Of a stretch of 64,000 bases of DNA, positions 9,220 through 16,821 are shown piece after piece. Position 1 is the first letter of the stretch; each line of letters begins with the position of its first letter. The translations under genes and the position numbers were made by a program. The notes under the pieces are model-generated. The model did not search any database and had not been told where the DNA came from. It saw only the letters and a list, made by a program, of their open reading frames with translations. This DNA comes from Paracoccus sp. MA (GTDB taxonomy: Bacteria > Pseudomonadota > Alphaproteobacteria > Rhodobacterales > Rhodobacteraceae), in contig NZ_CP087598.1 in the NCBI RefSeq assembly GCF_020990385.1, positions 1,656,001-1,720,000 of the forward strand, in the 5' to 3' direction.

Positions 9220-9267
9220 TGCAATTTTACCCTTCGAGCATCGTGCCATCGCACAGACCCATGCTGG

Positions 9268-9555
9268 TCACAAATGCCGCTCGACGTCCTGTGCACCGTG
9301 CAGGATGCGGACGATTTCCAGCGTGTCGCCCAGATCCCGGAAGAAGATGACATGCGATCCGCTCAGGCATTTCAGATAGCCAGGCCGAACGTCAACCGGC
9401 CTGCCGCGCCCTTGCCCCGATGCCAGCGCGTGGCAGGTGTCGCGCAGTTCCTGCACATAGCGCCGGGCTTGCGCGAGGCCCCATTCGCCCTCCGTATAGT
9501 CCCAGATTGCCTCCAGATCGACCGTTGCCGCGACGGTGAAGGCCAGCGCCTTCAT
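9268..9555 (-). CDS. parE: RelE/ParE-family toxin
   Basis: A 95-residue protein of the RelE/ParE superfamily. The pattern MKALAFTVAATVDLEAIWDYTEGEWG followed by ARRYVQEL, RPGYL and HVIFFRDLGDTLEIVRILHGAQD is diagnostic of the ParE branch, whose best-known members poison DNA gyrase. The start overlaps the parD stop as ATGA, so toxin synthesis is coupled to that of its antitoxin. No truncation is apparent. It should stabilise the plasmid-derived region by post-segregational killing; the gyrase target is family knowledge and not visible here. Confidence 0.9.
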   Translation of the reverse strand: MKALAFTVAATVDLEAIWDYTEGEWGLAQARRYVQELRDTCHALASGQGRGRPVDVRPGYLKCLSGSHVIFFRDLGDTLEIVRILHGAQDVERHL

Positions 9556-9797
9556 GCGTTGCGACCGGCCATCTTGCGGGCAATGAACCGGTCGAGGTCG
9601 AAGCCCTCCGCCCGGCCGGATTCCTCTCCGGCGATCAGGGCGTCCTGAAGGGCCTTTACCTTGGCCTCGTGCTCCTCCAGGAGCCGCAGCCCTGCCCGCA
9701 CCACGTCGCTGGCCGAGCCATAGCGGCCGCCCTTCACCTGCGCGTCGATGAAGCTGACGAAGTGATCGCCGAGCGAAACCGATGTGTTGCGGGACAT
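9552..9797 (-). CDS. parD: ParD-family antitoxin
   Basis: This 81-residue protein has the ribbon-helix-helix opening SVSLGDHFVSFIDAQVKGG and RYGSASDVVRAGLRLLEE, typical of ParD. The N-terminal half binds DNA and represses its own operon, and the C-terminal tail (FDLDRFIARKMAGR) should wrap the toxin. A GAGG ribosome site precedes the ATG. It is the first gene of a two-gene operon with parE and lies about 100 bases behind the relaxase gene. Confidence 0.9.
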   Translation of the reverse strand: MSRNTSVSLGDHFVSFIDAQVKGGRYGSASDVVRAGLRLLEEHEAKVKALQDALIAGEESGRAEGFDLDRFIARKMAGRNA

Positions 9798-9879
9798 GCG
9801 GGCCTCCTGTGCGTCGATACCGGATATTACCAAGAAATCGTATCGGACGCAATTGCCGGCTCTTGGCGGGCGGATGGGC

Positions 9880-9895
9880 ATATTGGCATAGGCGC
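9880..9895 (-). repeat. 16-base repeat, right copy, flanking parDE
   Basis: Read leftward this is GCGCCTATGCCAATAT, one base different from the copy at 9204-9219 and in inverted orientation. It stands 83 bases before the parD start and just after the relaxase stop, so it could be part of the parDE operator or a recombination site. Confidence 0.55.
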
Positions 9896-9901
9896 ATGCT
9901 G

Positions 9902-11263
9902 TCATATGCCCCTCTGCGATGAAGCGTCTGGTCGAGAGCCGCGCGAATTCGTCAGCGCCTGCACCGCCCGCGCCTGATCCAGCCGCGTCTTTGCCTCGCC
10001 GGTGAAGGACTGCCATGCCGGCGAGGCTTCGATGACCCCGGCGAGGGTCGAGGCCGTGTAGGTCGTGTCGAACGCCTGCCTCGCCCCATGAGCCGCATAG
10101 GCCACGGTTTCCGGCCATTTCAGCCAGCGCGGGCTGGCCCCGGCAAGGCGATTGACCCAACCCGCGATCCCGCGCAGGAAGCCGGAGAGCCCTCCGAGCA
10201 ACCCCGGTCCTGCCGGCGGCTGGCGCAGGGCTTCCAACCCGTCGCTGAGCACCGGCGCCAGCGCGAGGGACATCTCGCGGTTGCGATCCGCGTCGTGGCT
10301 CGTCCAGCTGCCCATCTGTCCGGGGGTCTCCAGCCGCTCAATCAGCACCGGGTCAGGATCGACCTGCCGGATGGCGGCGATCAGCCCGCCGGTCGCAATG
10401 GCATGTACCGCCTCGGCCTCCTGAAGCCGCCTGGCGACCGTGTCCTGCATGACCGCATCGCGGCGGCGCTCTTCCTCGTCGGCAAGGCGACGGGCTTCTG
10501 CGGCGCGCAAGATGGCAATCTCTGCCTCCTTCTGCGCCTGCAGCCGCTCCTGCTCGGCCTTCCACGCAGTCCGGTCCAGACGGCGGCGGCGCGGCCCCGT
10601 GCGGGCTTGACCATGCTTCGCGCCGACCTCGGCGTGATAGCGGTCCTGCCAGCCGCGCATCGCCTGCTTGTAGCTGCGAGACGGCGAGCCGGACCAGCCG
10701 TGATCCATGTGCCGGTCCTGCTCGCGATGACCTTCATGGCAGCGCTTGGCGTCGATGCGCATATTGTCATCTGCACATATGGGTACGGCCAGCACATGCA
10801 CATGCGGGTGGGCTTCATCGAGATGCTCGACGATGCTGAGCACCTCGGCCCCGTTACGCGCGGCATCGGCCCTGGCGAAGGCGATCACGTCCCTGCGCCA
10901 GCGCAGGTAATCGGCCTCATCCATATCCTCGACCAGATCGGGAAAGCTGAAGACGCTGCCGATCATCACGTGGGTGTCGCTGCGGATGCCCCGCAAGGCG
11001 TCCTTTCGATCCGGCTGCTCCTTGCGCAGCTGACGCAAAAGCCTGTTCTGTTCGGTGATGCGCTGCTCGATCACCGCGACCACCTCCGAAGGCCGGATGC
11101 CTTCGAGGATGGTGGGCGACTGCGGGTTCTCGACATGCGGGCAGGCCCCTTCCAGCCGCTCGGCCTCATCCGCGATCTCCCGGACCGACCGGCTCTTGCT
11201 GTTGCCCTTGCGCGAATAGGTCTGCTTGTGCGCAAAGATCGACTTCCCGGCGCGGTCAGGCAT
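9902..11263 (-). CDS. Plasmid mobilization relaxase, Mob/Pre (MobV-like) family
   Basis: This 453-residue protein resembles plasmid recombination/mobilization relaxases, which nick oriT and pilot the strand during conjugal transfer. The metal-binding motif HLDEAHPHVH is at residues 147-156, preceded by a region (THVMIGSVFSFP) typical of the fold. Residues 225-290 are rich in charged and alanine residues and probably form a coiled coil. Its start overlaps the repC stop by eight bases, so the two are translated together. A self-transfer apparatus is absent from the window, so transfer would need a helper. The oriT was not identified; the gap at 9798-9901 or the repC leader are candidates. Confidence 0.78.
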   Translation of the reverse strand: MPDRAGKSIFAHKQTYSRKGNSKSRSVREIADEAERLEGACPHVENPQSPTILEGIRPSEVVAVIEQRITEQNRLLRQLRKEQPDRKDALRGIRSDTHVMIGSVFSFPDLVEDMDEADYLRWRRDVIAFARADAARNGAEVLSIVEHLDEAHPHVHVLAVPICADDNMRIDAKRCHEGHREQDRHMDHGWSGSPSRSYKQAMRGWQDRYHAEVGAKHGQARTGPRRRRLDRTAWKAEQERLQAQKEAEIAILRAAEARRLADEEERRRDAVMQDTVARRLQEAEAVHAIATGGLIAAIRQVDPDPVLIERLETPGQMGSWTSHDADRNREMSLALAPVLSDGLEALRQPPAGPGLLGGLSGFLRGIAGWVNRLAGASPRWLKWPETVAYAAHGARQAFDTTYTASTLAGVIEASPAWQSFTGEAKTRLDQARAVQALTNSRGSRPDASSQRGI

Positions 11264-12353
11264 GGCCGGTCTCTCGGCAGAAGGCCGTCAGCTCGCCCAG
11301 CAGCGCATCGACCACCGCACCCTGCCGCGTCTCTTTCCGCACCATGCCGACAAAGGCCGCAGCAGCATCCCTGACCCGGAAATCATCGTGGCGGCAGGCA
11401 TTCCGATCCGCGATCAGCAGGCAGAGCGCCGTCCGGGCCTCGCCCAGAACCTCGCAGCTGTGTCGCCATTCCCGCATGGAGATGCCGATGTTCATCGCAA
11501 GGTCGCGCGCCGCCATCACGAAACATCGCTCATCCGGGGCACGGCCGGACCCGAGACCGGCAGTATAGAACGCAAGATATTCCCGGAAACGCTCCGATGC
11601 CAGCAGCCAGACCTGCGCCGGCGTAGTACGGATCGGCTGCCGCGCTGTCCTGTTCTCAGCCCTACAGGTTTTATCGATCTGATCAGGATTGGTATTGGGT
11701 AGGGTGGAAATGTCGCACTGGTGGGACATTTCACCCCCACCGGCGTCGGCCGAAAAATCGGCTAGTACCGCCTCCAGTGCCGCCGCGACCTGCCTGAGCC
11801 GCTGAAAGCTCTGGATCGTGGACGGGCGATGGTTCGGGAGGACGGCATCGGCGGCAACCGTGGCCTCATCACAGCCAAGCCCACGGATGCGCTCGAACAG
11901 CTTGTTGATCTGCTTGCGCAGGGCCTTGGCCTCGACCTGCTCCTGTATGGCCCGCTGCGCCAGCGCCTGGATTTCTCGTGCGCGCTCGATCAATGGGGCT
12001 AGGTTGATGCCGAACTCGTGCCGGATCACGCCGTGAAGCCGATGACCGCTGCGGCGGCTGCGATTGGTGCTGGACTTGTGGATCAGCCCTCGCTCGATTA
12101 GCTCGACTTCGATCCGGGTGATCTGCCGTCGCTCCACGCCAAGCGAGGCGGCGATTTCCGTGACGGAAGCCCAGAAGGCGCAGATTCGGTCCTTGGCAAA
12201 GTCGCCATCCGTGGTGAGCCCGATGGCATGGCGCAGATAGCCCACGGCACCCTTGCTGAGCCCGAGCGGCCGGCGCGCGGTTTCGACCAGACGCAACAAC
12301 TGCCAGCGGGTCAGATCAGCCGGCAAGCCGGCATGCGTGAGGTGCTGCGTCAT
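11256..12353 (-). CDS. repC: Replication initiator, RepC family
   Basis: The 365-residue protein reads as a RepC-type initiator of alphaproteobacterial plasmids: an N-terminal GLSKGAVGYLRHAIGLT segment, a winged-helix region (ITEIAASLGVERRQITRIEVELIERGLI) and a C-terminal domain near LASERFREYL. In repABC plasmids RepC alone suffices for initiation, with the origin inside its own gene. Here there is no repA or repB, as in small RepC-only replicons. It is directly followed by the relaxase gene with an eight-base overlap. Finding it next to a chromosomal tRNA suggests an integrated plasmid. Whether it still initiates replication in this location cannot be judged. Confidence 0.8.
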   Translation of the reverse strand: MTQHLTHAGLPADLTRWQLLRLVETARRPLGLSKGAVGYLRHAIGLTTDGDFAKDRICAFWASVTEIAASLGVERRQITRIEVELIERGLIHKSSTNRSRRSGHRLHGVIRHEFGINLAPLIERAREIQALAQRAIQEQVEAKALRKQINKLFERIRGLGCDEATVAADAVLPNHRPSTIQSFQRLRQVAAALEAVLADFSADAGGGEMSHQCDISTLPNTNPDQIDKTCRAENRTARQPIRTTPAQVWLLASERFREYLAFYTAGLGSGRAPDERCFVMAARDLAMNIGISMREWRHSCEVLGEARTALCLLIADRNACRHDDFRVRDAAAAFVGMVRKETRQGAVVDALLGELTAFCRETGHA

Positions 12354-12646
12354 GTCCGCACCGCCGACTTTTTATACGCATTATTTTTTGCGATTGATCG
12401 GCAGGCGGTGTCCGGGGTAGTCTGTCCAGGAAAGTTGAGTGCTTTCACATGAGCTTGACCCCCGGTCTCGGTTGCCGCCGAGCCGGGGTTTTCCTTTCTT
12501 CGCCATATGGGAGCTGTCAGCGGGTGCTGTACGGGATTTGTACCGGCGTTCCCGGTAAGTTCCGCGCAAACCGGCGCAAGATCACGCAGGAAACTGCGCG
12601 ATTCGGCCGGTGGATCCTCGCAAGGCCCTGTTATACATAGAAAAAA
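12354..12646. other. repC leader region and junction with the tRNA-Arg gene
   Basis: No convincing gene is present. The part next to repC is AT-rich (TTTTTATACGCATTATTTTTTGC near 12369-12391) and should hold the leftward repC promoter. A hairpin lies at 12465-12493. The last bases, next to the tRNA CCA end, are a run of six A (TTTTTT on the tRNA strand) and probably contain the crossover site of the integrated element, although no repeat of the tRNA 3' end was found. Confidence 0.5.
12465..12497 (+). terminator. Hairpin followed by a T-run, in the repC leader
   Basis: CCCCGG-T-CTCGG pairs with CCGAG-CCGGGG around a six-base loop and is followed by TTTT on the plus strand. It could stop rightward transcription, or form an attenuator or antisense control element for repC; only the structure is visible. 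Confidence 0.5.
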
Positions 12647-12723
12647 TGGTGACCCCGGCAGGATTTGAACCTGCAACCTGCCCCTTAGGAGGGGGCTGCT
12701 CTATCCAGTTGAGCCACGGGGCC
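12647..12723 (-). tRNA. tRNA-Arg (anticodon CCT)
   Basis: The leftward gene folds into a full cloverleaf. The acceptor stem is GGCCCCG with CGGGGTC, the anticodon loop reads CTCCTAA with anticodon CCT, and the T-loop is GGTTCAAATCC. The discriminator base is A and the CCA end is encoded. A run of six T follows directly. It reads arginine AGG codons. All accessory genes of the window lie beyond its 3' end, the usual placement for integrated elements. Confidence 0.95.
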
Positions 12724-12782
12724 GTTCTGGCCTCTTTTGCCCTCTGATCAGGAAAATGGCAAGCTTGCCGCGACCGGACGGA

Positions 12783-12799
12783 AACGATAACGATAACAT
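12783..12799 (+). promoter_or_regulatory. Tandem AACGAT repeat before the LacI-family gene
   Basis: The bases read AACGAT-AACGAT-AACAT, 22 bases before the regulator start. LacI-family regulators often bind their own promoters, so this is a candidate operator. It is a direct rather than an inverted repeat, which is unusual for that family. Confidence 0.3.
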
Positions 12800-12820
12800 G
12801 ATTGCGTCCCGGTAGTTGCG

Positions 12821-13840
12821 ATGAACACGAAAAGATCCCGCCGCCCCCTGACATTGCGCGATGTGTCCGAAGCCTCGGGCGTGTCGGAAATGACCGTCAG
12901 CCGCGTGCTGCGCAACCGCGGCGACGTCTCGGCCGCGACGCGCGAGAAGGTGCTGACCGCCGCCCGCACCCTCGGCTATGTCCCGAACAAGATCGCCGGC
13001 GGACTGGCCAGCCAGCGCGTGAACCTGGTCGCGGTGGTCATCCCCTCGCTCTCGAACATGGTCTTTCCCGACGTGCTGGGCGGCATCTCGGCCGAGCTCG
13101 ACGATACCGGGCTGCAGCCGGTGGTGGGGGTGACGAATTACAGCCCCTCGCGCGAGGATGCGGTGCTTTACGACATGCTCAGCTGGCGGCCCTCGGGGGT
13201 GATCCTCGCCGGGCTCGAGCACAGCAAGGCCGCGCGGGCCATGCTGGACAATGCCGGACTGCCGGTGGTCGAGATCATGGACGTGGACGGCGCGCCCATC
13301 GACACCGCCGTCGGCATCAGCCATCGCCGCGCCGGGGCCGAGATGGCGGACGAGATCCTGGCCGCCGGCTATCGCCGCATCGGCTTCATCGGCACGCACA
13401 TGCCCGAGGACCATCGCGCCCGCAAGCGGCTGGCCGGTTTCGAGGAACGGCTGGGCGAACATGGCGTGCAGCTGGCGGCGCGGGAATATTACCAGGGCGG
13501 CTCGTCGCTGCACAAGGGCCGCGAGCTGACCGAGCGCATCCTGACGCGCGAGCCGGATCTGGATTTCCTGTATTTCTCCAATGACATGATCGGGGCCGGC
13601 GGGCTTCTGTGGTGCATGGAAAAGGGCTATGACATCCCCGGCAGGCTGGGGCTGGCGGGCTTCAACGGCGTCGAGTTGCTGGACGGGCTGCCGATGCGGC
13701 TGACCACCACGGACGCGCGACGCATCGATATCGGCCGGCGGGCGGCCCGCATCGTCGCCGGCAAGGAGCCGCGCCCCGAGAACGGCATCATCGCCCTGGC
13801 CCCGACCATCATGCCGGGCGAAACGATCCGCAAGCATTGA
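12821..13840 (+). CDS. LacI-family transcriptional regulator
   Basis: The 339-residue protein has the standard LacI layout: an N-terminal helix-turn-helix and hinge (LTLRDVSEASGVSEMTVSRVLRN, then ARTLGYVPNKIAGGLAS) and a periplasmic-binding-protein-like sensor domain from about residue 65 onward (VNLVAVVIPSLSNMVFPDVL; GFIGTH; DLDFLYFSNDMIGAGGL; GLAGFNG). The pattern is close to gluconate repressor-type members, but no sugar-use gene adjoins it, so the ligand is unknown. It is the first gene on the backbone side of tRNA-Arg. A ribosome site is weak. It converges on map across a hairpin terminator. Confidence 0.88.
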   Translation: MNTKRSRRPLTLRDVSEASGVSEMTVSRVLRNRGDVSAATREKVLTAARTLGYVPNKIAGGLASQRVNLVAVVIPSLSNMVFPDVLGGISAELDDTGLQPVVGVTNYSPSREDAVLYDMLSWRPSGVILAGLEHSKAARAMLDNAGLPVVEIMDVDGAPIDTAVGISHRRAGAEMADEILAAGYRRIGFIGTHMPEDHRARKRLAGFEERLGEHGVQLAAREYYQGGSSLHKGRELTERILTREPDLDFLYFSNDMIGAGGLLWCMEKGYDIPGRLGLAGFNGVELLDGLPMRLTTTDARRIDIGRRAARIVAGKEPRPENGIIALAPTIMPGETIRKH

Positions 13841-13939
13841 CGCCGCGCCGGCGGGCGGCCATGCGCGGGCATTTCTCGAACGGTGAAACAGGCGCCGCAA
13901 CCAGCCTTCGCGCGCCGGCCTGCGCTTTCTCTGTTGCAC

Positions 13940-13984
13940 AAATACCCATACGGCGGCGACGGTTGCGCGGTCGCATGGGTATTT
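13940..13984. terminator. Bidirectional terminator between lacI-type gene and map
   Basis: AAATACCCAT at 13940-13949 and ATGGGTATTT at 13975-13984 are perfect 10-base arms. A second pair, GCGAC and GTCGC, extends the stem inside. The arms give A-runs and T-runs on both sides, suited to two converging genes. The left arm continues outward as TTCTCTGTTGCACAAATACC, matching the repeat family at 23560-23703. Confidence 0.75.
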
Positions 13985-14011
13985 TCCGGAACGAAGAAGC
14001 CGGGCCGGCGG

Positions 14012-14815
14012 TCAGCCCAGATCGGGGAAGAACAGGCCCTTGGGCGAAGGCGTGAAGATTTCGCAGCCGTCGGCGGTGACGCCGATCGAATGCTCGAACT
14101 GGGCCGAGAGCGACTTGTCGCGGGTGACGGCCGTCCAGTCGTCGGCAAGGATCTTGGTCTCGGGGCGGCCCAGGTTCACCATGGGCTCGATGGTGAAGAA
14201 CATGCCCTCCTCCAGCACCGGACCCTTGCCGGGGCGGCCGAAATGCAGGACGTTCGGCGGCGCGTGGAAGCTGCGGCCCAGGCCGTGGCCGCAGAAGTCG
14301 CGCACCACCGACATGCGGTTCGATTCGACATAGGACTGGATCGCCCAGCCGATATCGCCGAAGGTGGCGCCGGGGCGGACGGCCTCGATGCCGCGCATCA
14401 GCGCGTCATGGGTGACCTGGATCAGCCGCCGCGCCTTGACGCTGGGCTTGCCCGCCACATACATGCGCGAGCTGTCGCCATACCAGCCGTCCACGATCAC
14501 CGTCACGTCGATGTTCAGGATGTCGCCCTCGGCCAGGATCTTGTCGCCGGGAATGCCGTGGCAGACGACGTGGTTCACGCTGATGCAGCTGGCATGCTGG
14601 TAGCCGCGATAGCCGATCGTGGCGCTGGTGGCGCCCAGTTCCCCGACCCGGTCCCGGATGAAATCGTCAAGCGCGCCGGTGGTGGCGCCGGGCCGCACCA
14701 GCGGGCCGACCTCGTCCAGGATCTGCGCCGCGATCAGCCCGGCCGCACGCATGCCCTGGAAGTCCTGCGGCTCGTGGATGCGGATGCCCTCGCGGGTCTG
14801 GCGTGCGTCGTTCAT
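14012..14815 (-). CDS. map: Methionine aminopeptidase type I
   Basis: The 267-residue enzyme removes the initiator methionine from new proteins in the cytoplasm and uses two metal ions. Visible landmarks are HASCISVNHVVCHGIPG, the metal-binding aspartates in NIDVTVIVDGWYGDSSRM, the histidine in CGHGLGRSFH and the glutamate in FTIEPMVNLG. Length is normal for type I enzymes with a short N-terminal extension. It is transcribed leftward, diverging from the CinA-domain gene 115 bases away and converging on the LacI-family gene. Confidence 0.95.
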   Translation of the reverse strand: MNDARQTREGIRIHEPQDFQGMRAAGLIAAQILDEVGPLVRPGATTGALDDFIRDRVGELGATSATIGYRGYQHASCISVNHVVCHGIPGDKILAEGDILNIDVTVIVDGWYGDSSRMYVAGKPSVKARRLIQVTHDALMRGIEAVRPGATFGDIGWAIQSYVESNRMSVVRDFCGHGLGRSFHAPPNVLHFGRPGKGPVLEEGMFFTIEPMVNLGRPETKILADDWTAVTRDKSLSAQFEHSIGVTADGCEIFTPSPKGLFFPDLG

Positions 14816-14930
14816 GTCGTCCTCGTGATCTCCTGCCTCACAGATAGACCCAAGGCGCCACTTGTTCCAGCCCTGCGCGCCGACCTATACATTTCCCCGA
14901 GAGAGCCAGATCGCCAGGAGCAGCGCGCCG

Positions 14931-15671
14931 ATGCAGTCCGACAATCCCACCGCCGCCATTCTCGTCATCGGGGACGAGATCCTGTCCGGCCGCACCCGCG
15001 AGGGCAATGCGCATTACCTGTCGCAGGTCCTGAACAGCATCGGCGTCGACCTGCGAGAGATGCGCATCGTCGGCGACGACCACGACCAGATCGTCGCCGC
15101 GATCCGGGCGCTGGACGGCTCGCTGGGCGGCGCCTGGGACCTGCTGTTCACCTCGGGCGGCATCGGGCCGACGCATGACGACATCACCGCCGATGCCGTG
15201 GCCGCGGCCTTCGGCACCGGCATCGAGATCAACGAGGAAGCCCGGCGCGTCATGGTCGAACGCTGGCAGGCGCGCGGCGTCGAGGTCACCGGCAACCGGC
15301 TGCGCATGGCCCGCATCCCGCTGGGGGCGCGGCTGATCCCGAATTCCTATTCCGCCGCGCCGGGTTTCCATATCGGCAACACCTATGTCATGGCCGGCGT
15401 GCCCGAGGTGTTCCGCGCCATGGTCGAGGCCGTGGTGCCGGAGCTGCCGACCGGACGGCCCTCGGTCAGCGAGGCGCTGGAGGTGCTGCGCCCGGAATCC
15501 GACGTGGCCGACGAGCTGCGGGCGGTGGCCGACGACTTCCCGGACCTGTCGCTGGGCTCCTATCCGTTCCAGCGCGGCCAGCGCTACGGCACCAGCCTGG
15601 TGATCCGCGGCCTGGACGGCCAGCGCGTCACCGACGCCATGACCGCCCTGCGCGAAAGGCTTGCGATGTGA
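14931..15671 (+). CDS. CinA/MoaB-type molybdopterin-binding domain protein
   Basis: This 246-residue protein corresponds to the N-terminal domain of CinA (competence/damage-inducible protein A), also related to MoaB and MogA. The conserved opening TAAILVIGDEILSGRTREGNAHYLS and the block FTSGGIGPTHDDITADAV are clear. The C-terminal nicotinamide-nucleotide amidase domain of full-length CinA (about 400 residues) is absent, which is common in alphaproteobacteria. The ATG at 14931 is chosen because AGGAG stands ten bases before it. The stop overlaps the GTG start of the acetyltransferase gene. Confidence 0.88.
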   Translation: MQSDNPTAAILVIGDEILSGRTREGNAHYLSQVLNSIGVDLREMRIVGDDHDQIVAAIRALDGSLGGAWDLLFTSGGIGPTHDDITADAVAAAFGTGIEINEEARRVMVERWQARGVEVTGNRLRMARIPLGARLIPNSYSAAPGFHIGNTYVMAGVPEVFRAMVEAVVPELPTGRPSVSEALEVLRPESDVADELRAVADDFPDLSLGSYPFQRGQRYGTSLVIRGLDGQRVTDAMTALRERLAM

Positions 15672-16387
15672 TTGCCGATCCCGATATCGCCCGCGCCTTC
15701 GAGAGCACCTGGCCCGCGGCCGAATATGCCGGGGCGGGCGGCTTTCTGGTCGGACGCGGCCGGGGCGGCGGCGGCCGCGTCAGCTCGGCCCGGGCCGCGC
15801 GGCCGGACTGGGACCCGGCCGACATCCCCCGCGCCGAGGCCATCCAGCGCGGCTGGGACGAGCGGCCGATGTTCCGCGTCGCCGACAGCGACGCGGCCCT
15901 GGCGCAAGCGCTGGCGGCGCGGGGCTATCGCCACGGCACGCCGACCGCGATCCTGGCCGCCGATTGCGCGGCGCTGACCGCCCGGCCGGTGCCGCCGCTG
16001 TCCAGTTTCGAGATCTGGCCGCCGCTCGCCATGCAGCGCGACATCTGGAGCGACGGCAACGTCACCGCCGCCCGGCAGGCGGTGATGGAGCGCGTCGCCC
16101 TGCCCAAGACCGCGCTGCTGGGACGGGTGCAGGACCGCGCCGCCGGGGCCGCCTTCGTGGCGCTGGACGGGCCGGTCGCCATGGTCCATGCCATCGAGGT
16201 GGTGCCGGCGCTGCGCCGGATGGGCGTGGCGGGCTGGCTGATCCGCATGGCGGCGTCCTGGGCCGAGGCGCAGGGCGCGACCCGCCTGGCGCTGGCGGTC
16301 AGCCGCGACAATGCCGGCGCGCTGGCGGTCTATGACCGGCTGGGCTTCGCCGAGCTGGGCGGCTATGGCTATTGGAGCAAGGACTGA
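15668..16387 (+). CDS. GNAT-family N-acetyltransferase
   Basis: A 239-residue protein with a C-terminal GNAT fold: the acetyl-CoA binding segment reads VVPALRRMGVAGWLIRMAASWA and the end NAGALAVYDRLGFAELGGYGYW is typical. The N-terminal half may be a degenerate second GNAT domain. It starts with GTG overlapping the preceding stop (GTGA), so it is translationally coupled to the CinA-domain gene. Substrate unknown. It converges on the leftward gene at 16421 across a GC-rich hairpin. Confidence 0.8.
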   Translation: MIADPDIARAFESTWPAAEYAGAGGFLVGRGRGGGGRVSSARAARPDWDPADIPRAEAIQRGWDERPMFRVADSDAALAQALAARGYRHGTPTAILAADCAALTARPVPPLSSFEIWPPLAMQRDIWSDGNVTAARQAVMERVALPKTALLGRVQDRAAGAAFVALDGPVAMVHAIEVVPALRRMGVAGWLIRMAASWAEAQGATRLALAVSRDNAGALAVYDRLGFAELGGYGYWSKD

Positions 16388-16390
16388 GCC

Positions 16391-16417
16391 GGGCCGCGCG
16401 GGGTCTGGCCGCGGCCC
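16391..16417. terminator. GC-rich hairpin between converging genes
   Basis: GGGCCGCG at 16391-16398 pairs with CGCGGCCC at 16410-16417 in the 33-base gap between two converging genes. No T-run follows, so the call rests on position and stem strength. Confidence 0.4.
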
Positions 16418-16420
16418 CGT

Positions 16421-16807
16421 TCAGGCCGGTTCCGAGGCCAGCCGGCGCAGCTCTTTCTTGAGCAGTTCCAGCTCGCTGCGCATCAGGCCCAGCTCGGCCA
16501 GCAGGTCGGCATCCAGCAGCTCGCCCGCGACCAGCGTCAGGCTGCCCAGATGCAGGGCGCCGGGCTGGGGCGGCTCGCCCTCGTTTCCCTGATCCTCGAG
16601 CAGCAGGAAGCTCTGCACCCCGTCCGACAGCCGCTCGGCCGGGATGGCGGCGGCGACGCGCCAGCAGCCTTCGGCCTCGGCGGTGACGCGGGCCTCGGCC
16701 ACGCGGCTGCCCATATGCACCAGCACCAGCCGGCCCGGCGGGGCGTCGCGATGGATCACGCCCTGCCAGATGCCGCTTTTCAACCCCAGGGATTCAAACT
16801 CGTTCAT
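16421..16807 (-). CDS. Conserved hypothetical protein with C-terminal coiled coil
   Basis: A 128-residue protein that I cannot assign. It opens MNEFESLGLKSGIWQGVIHRD, has a beta-rich middle (GRLVLVHMGSRVAEARVTAEAEG) and ends in a leucine- and glutamate-rich helix (LLAELGLMRSELELLKKELRRL) that should form a coiled coil. It has no signal peptide. The gene follows the DUF6478-like gene by 14 bases in the same direction, so they probably share a transcript. A GGAAT-type ribosome site is weak. Confidence 0.65.
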   Translation of the reverse strand: MNEFESLGLKSGIWQGVIHRDAPPGRLVLVHMGSRVAEARVTAEAEGCWRVAAAIPAERLSDGVQSFLLLEDQGNEGEPPQPGALHLGSLTLVAGELLDADLLAELGLMRSELELLKKELRRLASEPA

Positions 16808-16821
16808 GGGACATTCCTTGG

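Noticed and set aside
12641..12670. Second attachment-site copy of the tRNA-Arg 3' end within 1-12600
   Set aside because: No repeat of the T-arm or acceptor sequence was found on reading the left part; it may lie outside the window.
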